A DNA stretch of 40,659 nucleotides, taken from positions 1 to 40,659 of the forward strand of contig CALLNU010000003.1 of NCBI GenBank assembly GCA_938005465.1, given 5' to 3'. Positions 19,101-26,677 of this stretch are shown here, in pieces; position 1 is the stretch's first letter, and every line of letters begins with the position of its first letter. The notes beneath the pieces were generated by a model. It did not search any database. It worked only from the letters and a program-made list of their open reading frames with translations, and had not been told where the DNA came from. This DNA comes from an uncultured Collinsella sp. GTDB lineage: Bacteria; Actinomycetota; Coriobacteriia; Coriobacteriales; Coriobacteriaceae. Position numbers and translations under genes: made by a program.

Positions 19101-19617
19101 CAAGCTCGATACGTGCATGGAGCTCGTCCACGGAGCACTCGACGGCGGTCACCGCATCTTGCTGTTCAGCCAGTTTACGGGCATGCTCGATATCATCGGC
19201 AGGCGCCTGGCCAAGGAGGACATCGCCTTTCTTAAGCTTACGGGCGCATCGTCTAAAGAGAATCGCGCCAAGATGGTTGCGCAGTTCCAGGCGGGCGAGG
19301 TGCCGGTGTTCTTGATTTCGCTCAAGGCGGGCGGCGTGGGCCTTAATTTGACGGCTGCCGACGTGGTCATCCACTACGACCCGTGGTGGAACGTGGCGGC
19401 GCAGGACCAGGCGACCGACCGCGCCCACCGCATTGGCCAGCAGCACGCCGTGACCGTGTACAAGCTCATCGCCAAGGACACAATCGAGGAACGCATTATG
19501 CAGATGCAGGAGTCCAAGCGCGATCTGGTCAACAGCGTGCTCGGCGGCGACGGTATCTCGTCGGCACTGTTTACCCGCGAAGATGTTCTGGCGCTGCTCG
19601 GTGGCGACGGTCGCTAG
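16153..19617 (+). CDS. SWIM zinc-finger / SNF2 family DEAD-box helicase (Swi2/Snf2-like)
   Basis: A 1,154-residue bacterial SNF2 ATPase. An N-terminal SWIM zinc finger (CDCPAAYRYPGMCKH, about 78-92) is followed by a long bacterial SNF2-associated region and then the ATPase. The ATPase has LADDMGLGKTLQ (about 713-724, Walker A), VVLDEAQYIKNP (about 812, Walker B), LTGTPIENRLSELWSIFDFL (III), HRILLFSQFTGMLDII (IV), LISLKAGGVGLNLTAADVV (V) and ATDRAHRIGQ (about 1087, VI). It probably translocates on double-stranded DNA to remodel nucleoprotein, for example RNA polymerase; the exact role is unknown. The start is at 16153 because GGAGG (16143-16147) lies between it and the in-frame GTG at 16135. 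Confidence 0.92.
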   Translation: MAQGTFVQALRKEAALSGTFMKGRSLMLNGAVLSIEDSGSRFSKNVTVEGSVRGSRGDLYKTHVALDMDEHEVIDYDCDCPAAYRYPGMCKHAIATALAYLDASGAEPVEGLRTPVRTFAAQPKQPARNAPKAPAVNPNFPFPAPVPTSPSLMAALSDLSDARMDELVAMRRKFVSTIDPDAPKAVLEPSLVPYYNPLFADRFNWALEFRIRCGSVSYVVKDIDGMADAYVRGGTFSYGKKLTFVHVPEAFDDVSTKLLDFVAMTVAYLSDITSSRSASYDFARSGFVAERQLPVSEYSVVSVLDLLRGRTLSFEPAWSRGTTTHRAYEVAVEPSPQGEGEVPAKRPPLLAAKIAPAAGGSYDLRLPADTYCFVAGDAAYLVDTRRARRTDTAFAQHAAPFLSHLLPCRTPVHIAADQVGEFCRMALPILRDYTDLTAPAALDAVAPEPSFAMAIGVDDGLVICKITVTYGDWSADLFSLGAPGSPFEEQRPGVPPRDTVAEFRVMDTAALYFDFYEGGLAFEERDDESLFRLLTEGLAALSELGEVMLSDRLRQISVRPAPKLSVRATVKSNLLDVELGASGLSAVDLAIYLDSYQRHQTFARLTSGDIVRLDEGARAAFGLAEELGVDAVDLLDGVSLPASSTLFVDSMLARTPSLEADRDAAFRRTVERLDTLGKMDFTVPASLKATLRGYQVDGYQWLGSLEHLGLGGILADDMGLGKTLQMIAHILARVEAGDTKPTLVVCPASLVYNWTAELERFAPSLDVCAIVGAKAQRRVQIAGVAEHNVVVTSYDLMRRDIDEYVEQDFARVVLDEAQYIKNPLTQVARAAKRLPAGVRFALTGTPIENRLSELWSIFDFLMPGLLGTRDSFAKRFEGPVEHAEGDSAARLQALVSPFVLRRVKEDVVADLPEKIEDTVMAQLTGEQRKLYLANQDRIAQQVQHREAGEFKKDKLKVLAELTKLRQICCDPHLHYSDYKAGSAKLDTCMELVHGALDGGHRILLFSQFTGMLDIIGRRLAKEDIAFLKLTGASSKENRAKMVAQFQAGEVPVFLISLKAGGVGLNLTAADVVIHYDPWWNVAAQDQATDRAHRIGQQHAVTVYKLIAKDTIEERIMQMQESKRDLVNSVLGGDGISSALFTREDVLALLGGDGR

Positions 19618-19651
19618 CCTCGCTCGTTATGTGTTCATTTGCCATGCCGTG

Positions 19652-19685
19652 GATGGTTCGCCTGCCTTTGGGCATAAGAACCATC
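19652..19685. repeat. Hairpin upstream of the superoxide reductase gene
   Basis: GATGGTTC (19652-19659) pairs with GAACCATC (19678-19685), and an inner TGCC/GGCA pair (19663-19674) can form too. It is 33 bases before the SOR start and has no T-tract, so it is more likely a leader structure or operator than a terminator. Confidence 0.4.
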
Positions 19686-19718
19686 GAGAACATTGGCACA
19701 TCAGCAAAGGAGAACATC

Positions 19719-20080
19719 ATGGCGAAATTCTTTAAGGACTCCGACGGCAAGCTTGTTGCCGCCCTTGGCGACGGCGTTGCGACCCCTGCCGGCTGCACGG
19801 AGCTGACGGCGAACACCGAGGACGCGGCGCACGAAAAGCACGTGCCTGTTGTCGAGATCGAGCGCGACGGCCACGTAATCCGCGCACGCGTGGGCTCGGT
19901 CGAGCATCCCAGCCTGCCCGAGCACTATATTGAGTGGATCGCCCTTGAGGCCGAGGGCCGTCTGGAGGTCCATTACCTTGAGCCCGGCATGAAGCCCACG
20001 ACGTTTTTGCCGGCGGCTCCAAGACCGGTACCGTCTATGCCTATTGCAACCTGCACGGGCTGTGGTCCGCGACGTTCTAG
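19719..20080 (+). CDS. Superoxide reductase (desulfoferrodoxin family), frameshifted near its 3' end
   Basis: The enzyme reduces superoxide to hydrogen peroxide at a His4-Cys iron site in the cytosol. The start at 19719 follows AAAGGAG. The first 92 or so residues contain EKHVPVVE (H41), HPSLPEHYIEW (H63, H69) and YLEPGMKP. The family ending, DVFAGGSKTGTVYAYCNLHGLW with the Cys and last His ligands, is present but in another frame from base 20000, ending in TAG at 20078-20080. One missing base at about 19995-20003 explains this; uncorrected, the first frame runs on to 20108. Residues 1-38 hold only one Cys (C26), so the desulforedoxin centre I is absent. A terminator follows at 20126. Confidence 0.82.
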
Positions 20081-20125
20081 GAGCGTGCCCCCGCTCGGGG
20101 TATCATAGCTAGCATATGCACATGC

Positions 20126-20160
20126 AAGCGCCGGCTGCATTATGCGGTCGGCGCTTTTAC
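20126..20160 (+). terminator. Rho-independent terminator after the SOR gene
   Basis: AAGCGCCG (20126-20133) pairs with CGGCGCTT (20149-20156). Inner G-U-tolerant pairing extends the stem to about 13 bp around an ATTAT loop, followed by TTTAC. Confidence 0.7.
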
Positions 20161-20197
20161 TACGATTTCGATGGTTTACGACGGAAAGGGCTGAGCC

Positions 20198-22183
20198 ATG
20201 AAGCTCGCGCTTGCACAGATCGATATGCGCCTTGGGGATGTTGAGGGCATTTGCGGCCGCATCGAGGACCAGGCTCGTCTGGCCCACGAGCGCGGGGCGC
20301 GCGTGCTGTGCGTTCCGGCTCCGCTCTTTATGGGCGCCATGCCCGGTGGCCTGGTGGGCGCTGCCGACTTTGAGCACGACGTGCTTGCCGGTTTGACTGG
20401 TGTCGCCGAGCGTATCCAGGAGCTTGACATGATCTGCATCGTGCCCGCGGCGGTTTCGTTTGAGGGCCAACCGCTGCTCGACTACATGATGCTCAAGGAC
20501 GGTCATGTGGTGCCGGCGCGTTCGAGCATTGCCCTGCAGCGTGGCGAGAACAACGACACGCGTTGGGCGCCGCCGGTGTTCGACGTGGACGGCGTGCGCA
20601 TCGCCGTGATTTTTGACTTGGACCGCGAGCTCGAGATGTTGCCGACCGGCGTCGACCTCATCGCGTATTTCCAATTCAACGCGTTTGACATGACCGACCG
20701 CGAGACTGCCGCCATTGCCGCCGTTCGCAGCGGCGCCTACCGCAAGATCGCATCCAAGCGCAGCGTGTGGTTTGCCTGCATGGCGCCGGTCGGTGCCTAT
20801 GACGAGTCGGTGTATACCGGCGGTTCGTTTGTGCTCGACGACTGCGGTCGCGTGGTGGCCCAGGCGCCGTGTTTTGAGGAGAGCCTGCTGGTTCAGGAGA
20901 TTCAGCGCGGCGTGATGCTCGATGCCCTGGAAGATCACGAACTGCCCGAGTTCCGTTCCGAGGAGTGGTTGTGGCAGGCGCTGGTGCTCGCCGTGCGCGA
21001 CAACGCTCGGGCCCACGGTGCGTCGCGTGCTGTGGTGGCACTCGAGGGTGACCTGCCGTCATCCCTGCTGGCGGCGCTGGCCGTTGACGCTCTGGGTCCG
21101 CGTAACGTAATTGGCCTGGTGCTGGGGCGCAACCGTATCTTTACGCCGGCGCAGGAGGAGGCCGAGGCTGCCCGCTGTGCCGCCGTCCGCGCCATTGCCG
21201 AGCGTCTGCACATTCGCACTGTCGAGCGCGATGCACCGGATGCGGCGCGTGTGCTCGATCGCGACGTGTCGGCGGGCGATGCCGAGCGTCTGCGCTCGCG
21301 CACGCTGGGCCTCATGCTGGAGGACACGGCGCTCGAGCTGGGTGCGATGGCGCTGAGCCCGCTGTCCAAAACCGAGTATGCGCTGGCGGCGCCGGCGCTT
21401 TGCGGCGGTTACCAGGGCGACTTTGCGCCCTTTGGCGATGTGTACCTGTCGACGCTTGAGTTTGTGGCGCGTGTGCGCAACCGCACGTCTGCCGTGGTGC
21501 CCCAAGAGCTCGTGACGCTCAACGCGGTGGAAGATTGTATGGAGCGCGTGCTGGCGCAGGCGCTCTCGACGCTCGACGGTCCGATCGATATGCTCGACCG
21601 CGCGGCACAGCTGCTCGGCGGGCTTGAGCCGGGTGAGGTCGATGGCGCGCTCGAGGCGCACGTGGACCGCAATCGAGCTTTCGACGACATCCCGATGGCC
21701 GCCGGCAAGCCCGAGGCTTGCTCGCTGCTGCTGATGCTCGTGCGTCAGGGCGAGGCCGCCCGCCGCATGCTGCCGACGGCGCCGATCGTCTCGGCCCGTT
21801 CGTTTGTTGAGCGCGCCTGGCCGTACATGCTCGCGTGGTCCGACCTGGGGCTGAGCGGCAAGGAACGCATGACGGTCGATGCGCTGGCGCGCGCCGAGGT
21901 GAACCGCTTTGCCGACGAGGATACAAGCGAGCGCATGCGTGGCGAGATGATGGGCATATTGGGTGACCTGTTGGGCATTTCGCCCGAGCAGATGGAGGAG
22001 CTGCGCTCTGAGGACGGTCAGCGTCGTTTACACGAGGGAATGAAAAAGTTCGAGGGCGAGGTTCAGGACGCCATCGATAAGATGATGGGCGGTCAGGGCG
22101 GCTCGCAAGGTAGTCCCCAGGGTGGCCCGATGCCGCACCCGCCAGTAGATCCGAGGCGGTTCCCCTTTTTCTCGCAGAACTAA
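20198..22183 (+). CDS. NAD+ synthetase homologue lacking catalytic motifs (probable pseudoenzyme)
   Basis: This 661-residue protein follows the layout of glutamine-dependent NadE, a nitrilase-type glutaminase domain (1 to about 250) and then an NAD synthase domain. The resemblance is clearest over LAALAVDALGPRNVIGLVLG and over LELGAMALSPLSKTEYA to GDFAPFGDVYLSTLEFVARVRNR. The key residues are gone. The glutaminase Glu is A41 (VPAPLF for PEL), the Cys is F139 (VIFDLD) and no aligned Lys is seen. The ATP-pyrophosphatase SGGxDS loop reads EGDLPSS (283-289) and GNKSE reads SPLSKTE. A C-terminal extension of about 200 residues ends in a Gly/Gln/Pro-rich tail. It cannot make NAD by the known mechanism; a regulatory or scaffold role is a guess. 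Confidence 0.75.
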   Translation: MKLALAQIDMRLGDVEGICGRIEDQARLAHERGARVLCVPAPLFMGAMPGGLVGAADFEHDVLAGLTGVAERIQELDMICIVPAAVSFEGQPLLDYMMLKDGHVVPARSSIALQRGENNDTRWAPPVFDVDGVRIAVIFDLDRELEMLPTGVDLIAYFQFNAFDMTDRETAAIAAVRSGAYRKIASKRSVWFACMAPVGAYDESVYTGGSFVLDDCGRVVAQAPCFEESLLVQEIQRGVMLDALEDHELPEFRSEEWLWQALVLAVRDNARAHGASRAVVALEGDLPSSLLAALAVDALGPRNVIGLVLGRNRIFTPAQEEAEAARCAAVRAIAERLHIRTVERDAPDAARVLDRDVSAGDAERLRSRTLGLMLEDTALELGAMALSPLSKTEYALAAPALCGGYQGDFAPFGDVYLSTLEFVARVRNRTSAVVPQELVTLNAVEDCMERVLAQALSTLDGPIDMLDRAAQLLGGLEPGEVDGALEAHVDRNRAFDDIPMAAGKPEACSLLLMLVRQGEAARRMLPTAPIVSARSFVERAWPYMLAWSDLGLSGKERMTVDALARAEVNRFADEDTSERMRGEMMGILGDLLGISPEQMEELRSEDGQRRLHEGMKKFEGEVQDAIDKMMGGQGGSQGSPQGGPMPHPPVDPRRFPFFSQN

Positions 22184-22201
22184 CTATGGGATAGGGCCAA
22201 G

Positions 22202-22341
22202 GTTACGCGGTTTCACCAAACCGCGTAACGAGTCGACGCTGCGCGAGCCCCTGCCGGGCAATCTGCCGCTCAAACCGTCGCTTGCGTACAAAAGTACGCG
22301 GCGCTCCTCTTTCGCGACACCTTGCCACGGCAGGGACTCGC
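22202..22341. repeat. Cluster of intergenic hairpins upstream of ruvC
   Basis: Three structures lie in the 294-base gap before ruvC. The first is a 12-bp perfect stem with a CACC loop (22202-22229). The second is an outer inverted repeat of about 19 bases (22243-22261 with 22322-22341, near-perfect: GCGAG-CCCTGCCG). Inside it is a GCGTAC-AAAA-GTACGC hairpin (22284-22299). None has a T-tract. This is the same kind of structured intergenic element as the others in this window. Confidence 0.6.
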
Positions 22342-22402
22342 TCGCTGACTTATGCTCAACCTATGGTTCAACCTTGCTTGCTAGATACGGTCGCTGTTGT
22401 GT

Positions 22403-22421
22403 TATTATAGAACAGACGTTC
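22403..22421 (+). promoter_or_regulatory. LexA (SOS) box over the ruvCAB promoter
   Basis: GAACAGACGTTC (22410-22421) fits the Gram-positive/actinobacterial LexA consensus CGAACRNRYGTTYC at all but the outermost bases. It directly abuts a TATTAT -10 (22403-22408). A TTGCTA -35-like hexamer (22378-22383) has a 19-base spacer. Its position fits LexA repression of ruvCAB. Confidence 0.65.
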
Positions 22422-22477
22422 GTGAATGATGCGCGGGGCCTTGTCTTGCGCTGTGCTTGTGGCGAGGGGAGGTTGGC

Positions 22478-22999
22478 TTGGTTATCTTGGGCATTGACCC
22501 CGGTTTGGCTCATACGGGTTGGGGGATTATCGAGGAGCGGCGTGGCGAGGTTCGCTGCCGTGCCTACGGTTGCATCGAGACCAGCGCGGGCAGCCCGCTT
22601 GCGGTGCGCCTGTCGCATATCGCCCGTGACCTTAAGGATGTCGTCGAGCGTTATCGACCCGACACAGCTGCTGTCGAGAGCATCTACTTTGGCGCCAACG
22701 TTCGTTCGGCCATCCCCACGGCGCATGCCCGCGGTGCTGCACTCGTAGCGCTTTCGGAATGCGCGCTCGAGATTGGCGAGTACACGCCCATGCAGATCAA
22801 ACAGGCTGTGGTGGGCACCGGCGCCGCGGACAAGCGGCAGGTCGCCTATATGGTACGCACGCTAACACAGCTCGACCACGACCCGCATCCCGACCATGCC
22901 GCCGATGCCCTGGCCTGCGCCATCTGCCACGTAAACCTCAGCCGCACCCGCGCCCTCACCGGTGGCGAGTTCTATCAACAGAGAGGAACCGGATACTGA
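22478..22999 (+). CDS. ruvC: Crossover junction endodeoxyribonuclease RuvC
   Basis: RuvC resolves Holliday junctions by paired nicks as a dimer bound with RuvAB. The 173 residues show the RNase-H-like active site: D7 in GIDPG, Glu in AVESIYFGANV (about 68) and the late HPDHAADALA acid pair. I choose the TTG at 22478 (reading MVILGIDPG) because GGGGAGG ends 5 bases before it and the product then matches the RuvC N-terminus. The longer frame from 22457 starts ahead of the ribosome site. The stop overlaps the ruvA start as TGATG. It is first gene of a ruvC-ruvA-ruvB operon under a LexA-like box. Confidence 0.95.
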   Translation: MVILGIDPGLAHTGWGIIEERRGEVRCRAYGCIETSAGSPLAVRLSHIARDLKDVVERYRPDTAAVESIYFGANVRSAIPTAHARGAALVALSECALEIGEYTPMQIKQAVVGTGAADKRQVAYMVRTLTQLDHDPHPDHAADALACAICHVNLSRTRALTGGEFYQQRGTGY

Positions 23000-23619
23000 T
23001 GATTTCCCAGCTCCACGGAACGCTTGTCGAGTCCACGATGAGCTCTGCTGTCGTCGATGTGTCGGGCGTTGGCTTTGAACTCGGCATCTCGGGCAGCACT
23101 GCGGCCACGTTGCCGACGCCCGGCGGCGAGGTCCGTCTCTACACGCGTATGCAGGTGCGCGAGGACGCCATGACACTTTTCGGTTTTTCCTCAAAGGATG
23201 AGCGCACGATGTTCGACCGGCTCGTGTCCGTTTCGGGCGTTGGCCCGCGCCTGGCGCTTGCCGTGCTTTCCACCTATACCGTGGGGCAGCTGTATTCGCT
23301 GGTGATGGCCGAGGACGACAAGGGCATGGCCAAGGTACCCGGTGTGGGCAAAAAGACAGCTCAGCGCCTGATCCTGGAACTCAAGAGCACCTTTGCCAAG
23401 GATAAGGGCTTTGTGCCGGTCGACGTGATTCCCGGACAGGTTGCGATGCCCGTGCCCGCTGCCGCTCCCTCGGTGATCGACGATGCCCGTGCGGCACTCC
23501 TTTCCATGGGCTTTAGCCCGCAGGAGACCGATGTTGCCCTGAGCGGGTATGATGGGCAGAATATGCGTGTCGAGGATCTGCTCGGCGCGGCGCTTAAGCG
23601 ACTCGGAATGGATGCGTGA
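22999..23619 (+). CDS. ruvA: Holliday junction branch migration protein RuvA
   Basis: A 206-residue tetrameric junction-binding protein that loads RuvB. The N-terminal OB fold starts MISQLHGTLVE, followed by tandem HhH motifs (SVSGVGPRLALAVLS and KVPGVGKKTAQRLILEL). A Pro/Ala linker leads to the C-terminal RuvB-binding domain (DDARAALLSMGFSPQETDVAL). The length is typical. The ATG at 22999 overlaps the ruvC stop by one base and is preceded by AGAGGAAC inside ruvC. Translational coupling is likely. Confidence 0.96.
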   Translation: MISQLHGTLVESTMSSAVVDVSGVGFELGISGSTAATLPTPGGEVRLYTRMQVREDAMTLFGFSSKDERTMFDRLVSVSGVGPRLALAVLSTYTVGQLYSLVMAEDDKGMAKVPGVGKKTAQRLILELKSTFAKDKGFVPVDVIPGQVAMPVPAAAPSVIDDARAALLSMGFSPQETDVALSGYDGQNMRVEDLLGAALKRLGMDA

Positions 23620-24686
23620 TGTGGGAAGCCGATGACTCTCAGGACTTGTGGGCGACGCCCGGTAACTCGCCGGCGGCATCCATGGCGCACGGCGAGCGCA
23701 TGGTGGGCTCGGAGCTGACGGCCGAGGATCTCGATGTCGACCGCACTTTGCGCCCTCAGCGCCTGGACGATTACTGCGGCCAGGAGCACATCAAGCAGAG
23801 CCTGCGCGTGTTGATCGAAGCGGCGCAGAGCCGTGGCGAGACGCTCGACCACGTGATCTTCTCGGGTCCTCCGGGCCTGGGCAAGACCACGCTGGCCACC
23901 GTTATCGCCAACGAGCTGGGCGCTCAGATCAAGACCACGAGTGGCCCTGCCATCGCGCGCACGGGCGACCTGGCGGCCATCCTTACTAACTTGCAGCCGG
24001 GCGATGTGCTGTTTATCGACGAGATCCACCGCCTCAACCGTTCGGTCGAGGAGGTCCTGTACCCCGCGATGGAGGACTTTGCCCTCGATATCGTGATTGG
24101 CAAGGGTCCGGCGGCGCGCTCGATTCGCTTGGATATCCCCAAGTTTACGCTGGTGGCGGCAACGACCCGTTCAGGCATGTTGACCGGCCCGTTGCGCGAC
24201 CGCTTTGGCATTTCATATCGCCTGGATTACTACACGGTCGAGGAGCTCGCGCAGATTGTGACGCGCTCGGCGACTATCCTGGGCGTGACGATCGACCATC
24301 CCAGTGCACTCGAGATCGGCTCGCGTTCGCGCGGCACGCCACGTCTTGCCAACCGTCTGCTCAAGCGCGTGCGCGATTACGCACAGGTGCGCGGCAACGG
24401 CCCCATCGAGCTCGATATCTGTCGCCAGGCGCTCGAGTTCTTCGAGATCGACGAGCTCGGTCTGGACTGGATGGATATTCGCATTTTGGAGACGCTCGCC
24501 AAGACGTTCTCCGGTCGCGCCGTGGGACTTACGACCCTTGCCAGCGCGGTGGGCGAGGACCCGGGCACGCTCGAGGATGTCTATGAGCCCTATTTGCTGC
24601 AGTGCGGATTGATGATTCGTACGCCGCAGGGCCGTCAGGCAACCCTCCGCACCTTTGAGCACCTGGGGATTGAACCTACCGTTTAG
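23619..24686 (+). CDS. ruvB: Holliday junction branch migration DNA helicase RuvB
   Basis: The AAA+ hexameric motor for branch migration, 355 residues. It shows GPPGLGKTT (about 83, Walker A), LFIDEIHRLNRSVEE (Walker B), AATTRSGMLTGPLRDRFG (sensor and arginine finger region) and RGTPRLANRLLKRVRD (sensor 2), then the winged-helix C-terminus ending TFEHLGIEP. The ATG at 23619 overlaps the ruvA stop as TGATG; an in-frame GTG at 23616 is a less likely start. About 25 N-terminal residues (MWEADDSQDLWATPGNSPAAS) precede the usual start of the family, which is somewhat long. Confidence 0.97.
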   Translation: MWEADDSQDLWATPGNSPAASMAHGERMVGSELTAEDLDVDRTLRPQRLDDYCGQEHIKQSLRVLIEAAQSRGETLDHVIFSGPPGLGKTTLATVIANELGAQIKTTSGPAIARTGDLAAILTNLQPGDVLFIDEIHRLNRSVEEVLYPAMEDFALDIVIGKGPAARSIRLDIPKFTLVAATTRSGMLTGPLRDRFGISYRLDYYTVEELAQIVTRSATILGVTIDHPSALEIGSRSRGTPRLANRLLKRVRDYAQVRGNGPIELDICRQALEFFEIDELGLDWMDIRILETLAKTFSGRAVGLTTLASAVGEDPGTLEDVYEPYLLQCGLMIRTPQGRQATLRTFEHLGIEPTV

Positions 24687-24762
24687 GGCGTTTTGTTTTG
24701 GCGGGCTGTTGGACTATCGCTGGGCATCGGGTAAACATATCGCCGTTCATCGGTTATGGGCG

Positions 24763-24790
24763 TTTTACTATTGCGCGCCCGTGCTATGCT
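24763..24790 (+). promoter_or_regulatory. Probable fhs promoter
   Basis: TTTTAC (24763-24768), a 16-base spacer, then TGCTATGCT (24782-24790), an extended -10. It lies about 40 bases before the fhs ATG. No ZTP or other riboswitch motif was found in the 144-base gap after ruvB. Confidence 0.4.
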
Positions 24791-24830
24791 GAATTGGTCT
24801 TTTTCTCATTCGGTAACGAAAGGACCGCCC

Positions 24831-26498
24831 ATGCCTACTGACATCGAAATCGCACGTTCTGTCACGCCGCTGCCTATTACCGAGGTGGCCAAGAACGCCG
24901 GCGTCGACGTTAAGCACCTTATTCCGTACGGCTTCGACAAGGCTAAGGTCGACTATTCACTGCTCAACGAGCCGACTGATCACCAGGCCAAGCTCGTCCT
25001 CGTGACCGCTATCAACCCAACGCCCGCGGGCGAGGGCAAGACCACCACGACCATCGGTCTGGCCGATGGCCTGCGTCGTCGCGGTATCAAGAGCGCCGTG
25101 GCCCTGCGTGAGCCTTCGCTCGGTCCCGTCTTTGGCGTCAAGGGCGGTGCCGCTGGCGGCGGTTGGGCCCAGGTCATTCCCATGGAGGACATCAACCTGC
25201 ACTTTACCGGCGACTTCCATGCCATCGGTGCTGCCAACAACCTGCTGGCCGCCATGCTCGATAACCATATCCAGCAGGGCAATCAGCTCGGTATTGACGT
25301 TAAGCGCATCACCTGGAAGCGCGTTGTCGACATGAACGACCGTCAGCTGCGCCATGTTATCGATGGCATTGGCGGTAAGGCCCAAGGTGTGCCGCGCGAG
25401 GACGGCTTCGACATCACCGTTGCCTCCGAGGTCATGGCAATTCTGTGCCTGTCTACGAGCATCAGCGACCTCAAGGAACGCTTGGGCGAGATTGTCGTCG
25501 GCTATAGCTTTGCCGGCGAGCCCGTCCGTGCCCGCGACCTTAAGGCCCAGGGTGCCATGGCCGCGTTGCTTAAGGACGCGCTCAAGCCCAACCTGGTGCA
25601 AACGCTCGAGGGCACGCCCGCGTTTGTCCACGGCGGTCCCTTCGCCAACATTGCCCACGGCTGCAACTCTATCATGGCCACGCGTATGGCGATGCGCTTT
25701 GGCGATGTTGCCATTACCGAGGCCGGCTTTGGTGCCGATCTGGGTGCCGAGAAGTTCCTCGACATCAAGTGCCGCATGACGGGCGTTCGCCCCAGCGCCG
25801 TCGTGGTCGTCGCGACCGCTCGTGCGCTTAAGTACAACGGTGGCGTCGCCAAGGCCGACCTCAACGAGGAGAACCTCGAGGCACTCAAGGCTGGCATGCC
25901 CAACTTGCTGCGTCATGTCGACAACATCCAGAACGTTTATGGTCTGCCCTGCGTGGTCGCCATCAACCGCTTCCCGACGGACACCGAGGCTGAGCTTGCA
26001 CTCATCGAGTCCGAGTGCCAGAAGCTCGGCGTCAACGTTAAGCTTTCCGAGGTCTGGGCCAAGGGCGGCGAGGGCGCGCTCGAGCTGGCCGATGAGGTCA
26101 TGCGTCTGATTGAGCAGCCGAGCGAGCTCAAGTTTGCCTACGAGGACGGCGCCGATGTTGCCGATGCCCTCGAGGCCGTCGCCACCAAGGTTTACCGTGC
26201 CGACGGCGTCGACTTTACGCCGGCTGCCAAGCGTCAGCTCGCCGAGCTGCGCGAGAACGGCTTTGGCAACCTGCCGGTGTGCGTCGCCAAGACGCAGTAC
26301 AGCTTTAGCGACAACGCCAAGGCCCTGGGCGCTCCCGAGAACTTCCGCATCACGGTGCGTGAGCTCAAGGTTTCCGCCGGTGCCCACTTTGTGGTCGCAC
26401 TGACCGGCAGTGTTCTGACCATGCCGGGCCTGCCCAAGGTCCCCGCGGCTGAGAACATCGACGTCGACAACGACGGCAACATCACCGGCCTGTTCTAA
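24831..26498 (+). CDS. fhs: Formate--tetrahydrofolate ligase
   Basis: ATP-dependent ligation of formate to THF, giving 10-formyl-THF for purine synthesis or one-carbon metabolism. The 555 residues match the family length. The ATP site reads TPAGEGKTTTTIGLADGL (about 63-80). Other conserved blocks are REPSLGPVFGVKGGAAGGG, HFTGDFHAI and EAGFGADLGAEKF. The open frame extends 25 codons upstream, but the ATG at 24831 follows AAAGGA and the promoter lies inside the longer frame. FchA and FolD, the next two enzymes of the route, are encoded at 37,017-38,506. A strong terminator follows. Confidence 0.97.
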   Translation: MPTDIEIARSVTPLPITEVAKNAGVDVKHLIPYGFDKAKVDYSLLNEPTDHQAKLVLVTAINPTPAGEGKTTTTIGLADGLRRRGIKSAVALREPSLGPVFGVKGGAAGGGWAQVIPMEDINLHFTGDFHAIGAANNLLAAMLDNHIQQGNQLGIDVKRITWKRVVDMNDRQLRHVIDGIGGKAQGVPREDGFDITVASEVMAILCLSTSISDLKERLGEIVVGYSFAGEPVRARDLKAQGAMAALLKDALKPNLVQTLEGTPAFVHGGPFANIAHGCNSIMATRMAMRFGDVAITEAGFGADLGAEKFLDIKCRMTGVRPSAVVVVATARALKYNGGVAKADLNEENLEALKAGMPNLLRHVDNIQNVYGLPCVVAINRFPTDTEAELALIESECQKLGVNVKLSEVWAKGGEGALELADEVMRLIEQPSELKFAYEDGADVADALEAVATKVYRADGVDFTPAAKRQLAELRENGFGNLPVCVAKTQYSFSDNAKALGAPENFRITVRELKVSAGAHFVVALTGSVLTMPGLPKVPAAENIDVDNDGNITGLF

Positions 26499-26523
26499 GC
26501 TCGCTGCTCATAGCTGCTAGCCC

Positions 26524-26559
26524 GCCCCGCCGTGCCCACAAGGCCCGGCGGGGCTTTTT
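26524..26559 (+). terminator. Rho-independent terminator after fhs
   Basis: GCCCCGCCG (26524-26532) pairs perfectly with CGGCGGGGC (26546-26554), followed by TTTTTG. It is 26 bases after the fhs stop. Confidence 0.88.
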
Positions 26560-26677
26560 GATCCTTAGGCCCGCGCATGTCTTGTAGATACCGACGGACT
26601 CTGCCCATCATAGGCTTTTGCGCGGGTAGAATGCATGGATAACTTGAGGCTCACGCGCGACGGAAAGGAATCGTTGC

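Noticed and set aside
24687..24830. ZTP riboswitch before fhs (a CTGGGCA word is present)
   Set aside because: The other conserved ZTP blocks and the pairing scheme are missing.
24957..26387. 476-codon minus-strand frame over fhs
   Set aside because: Antisense shadow of fhs with no ribosome site.
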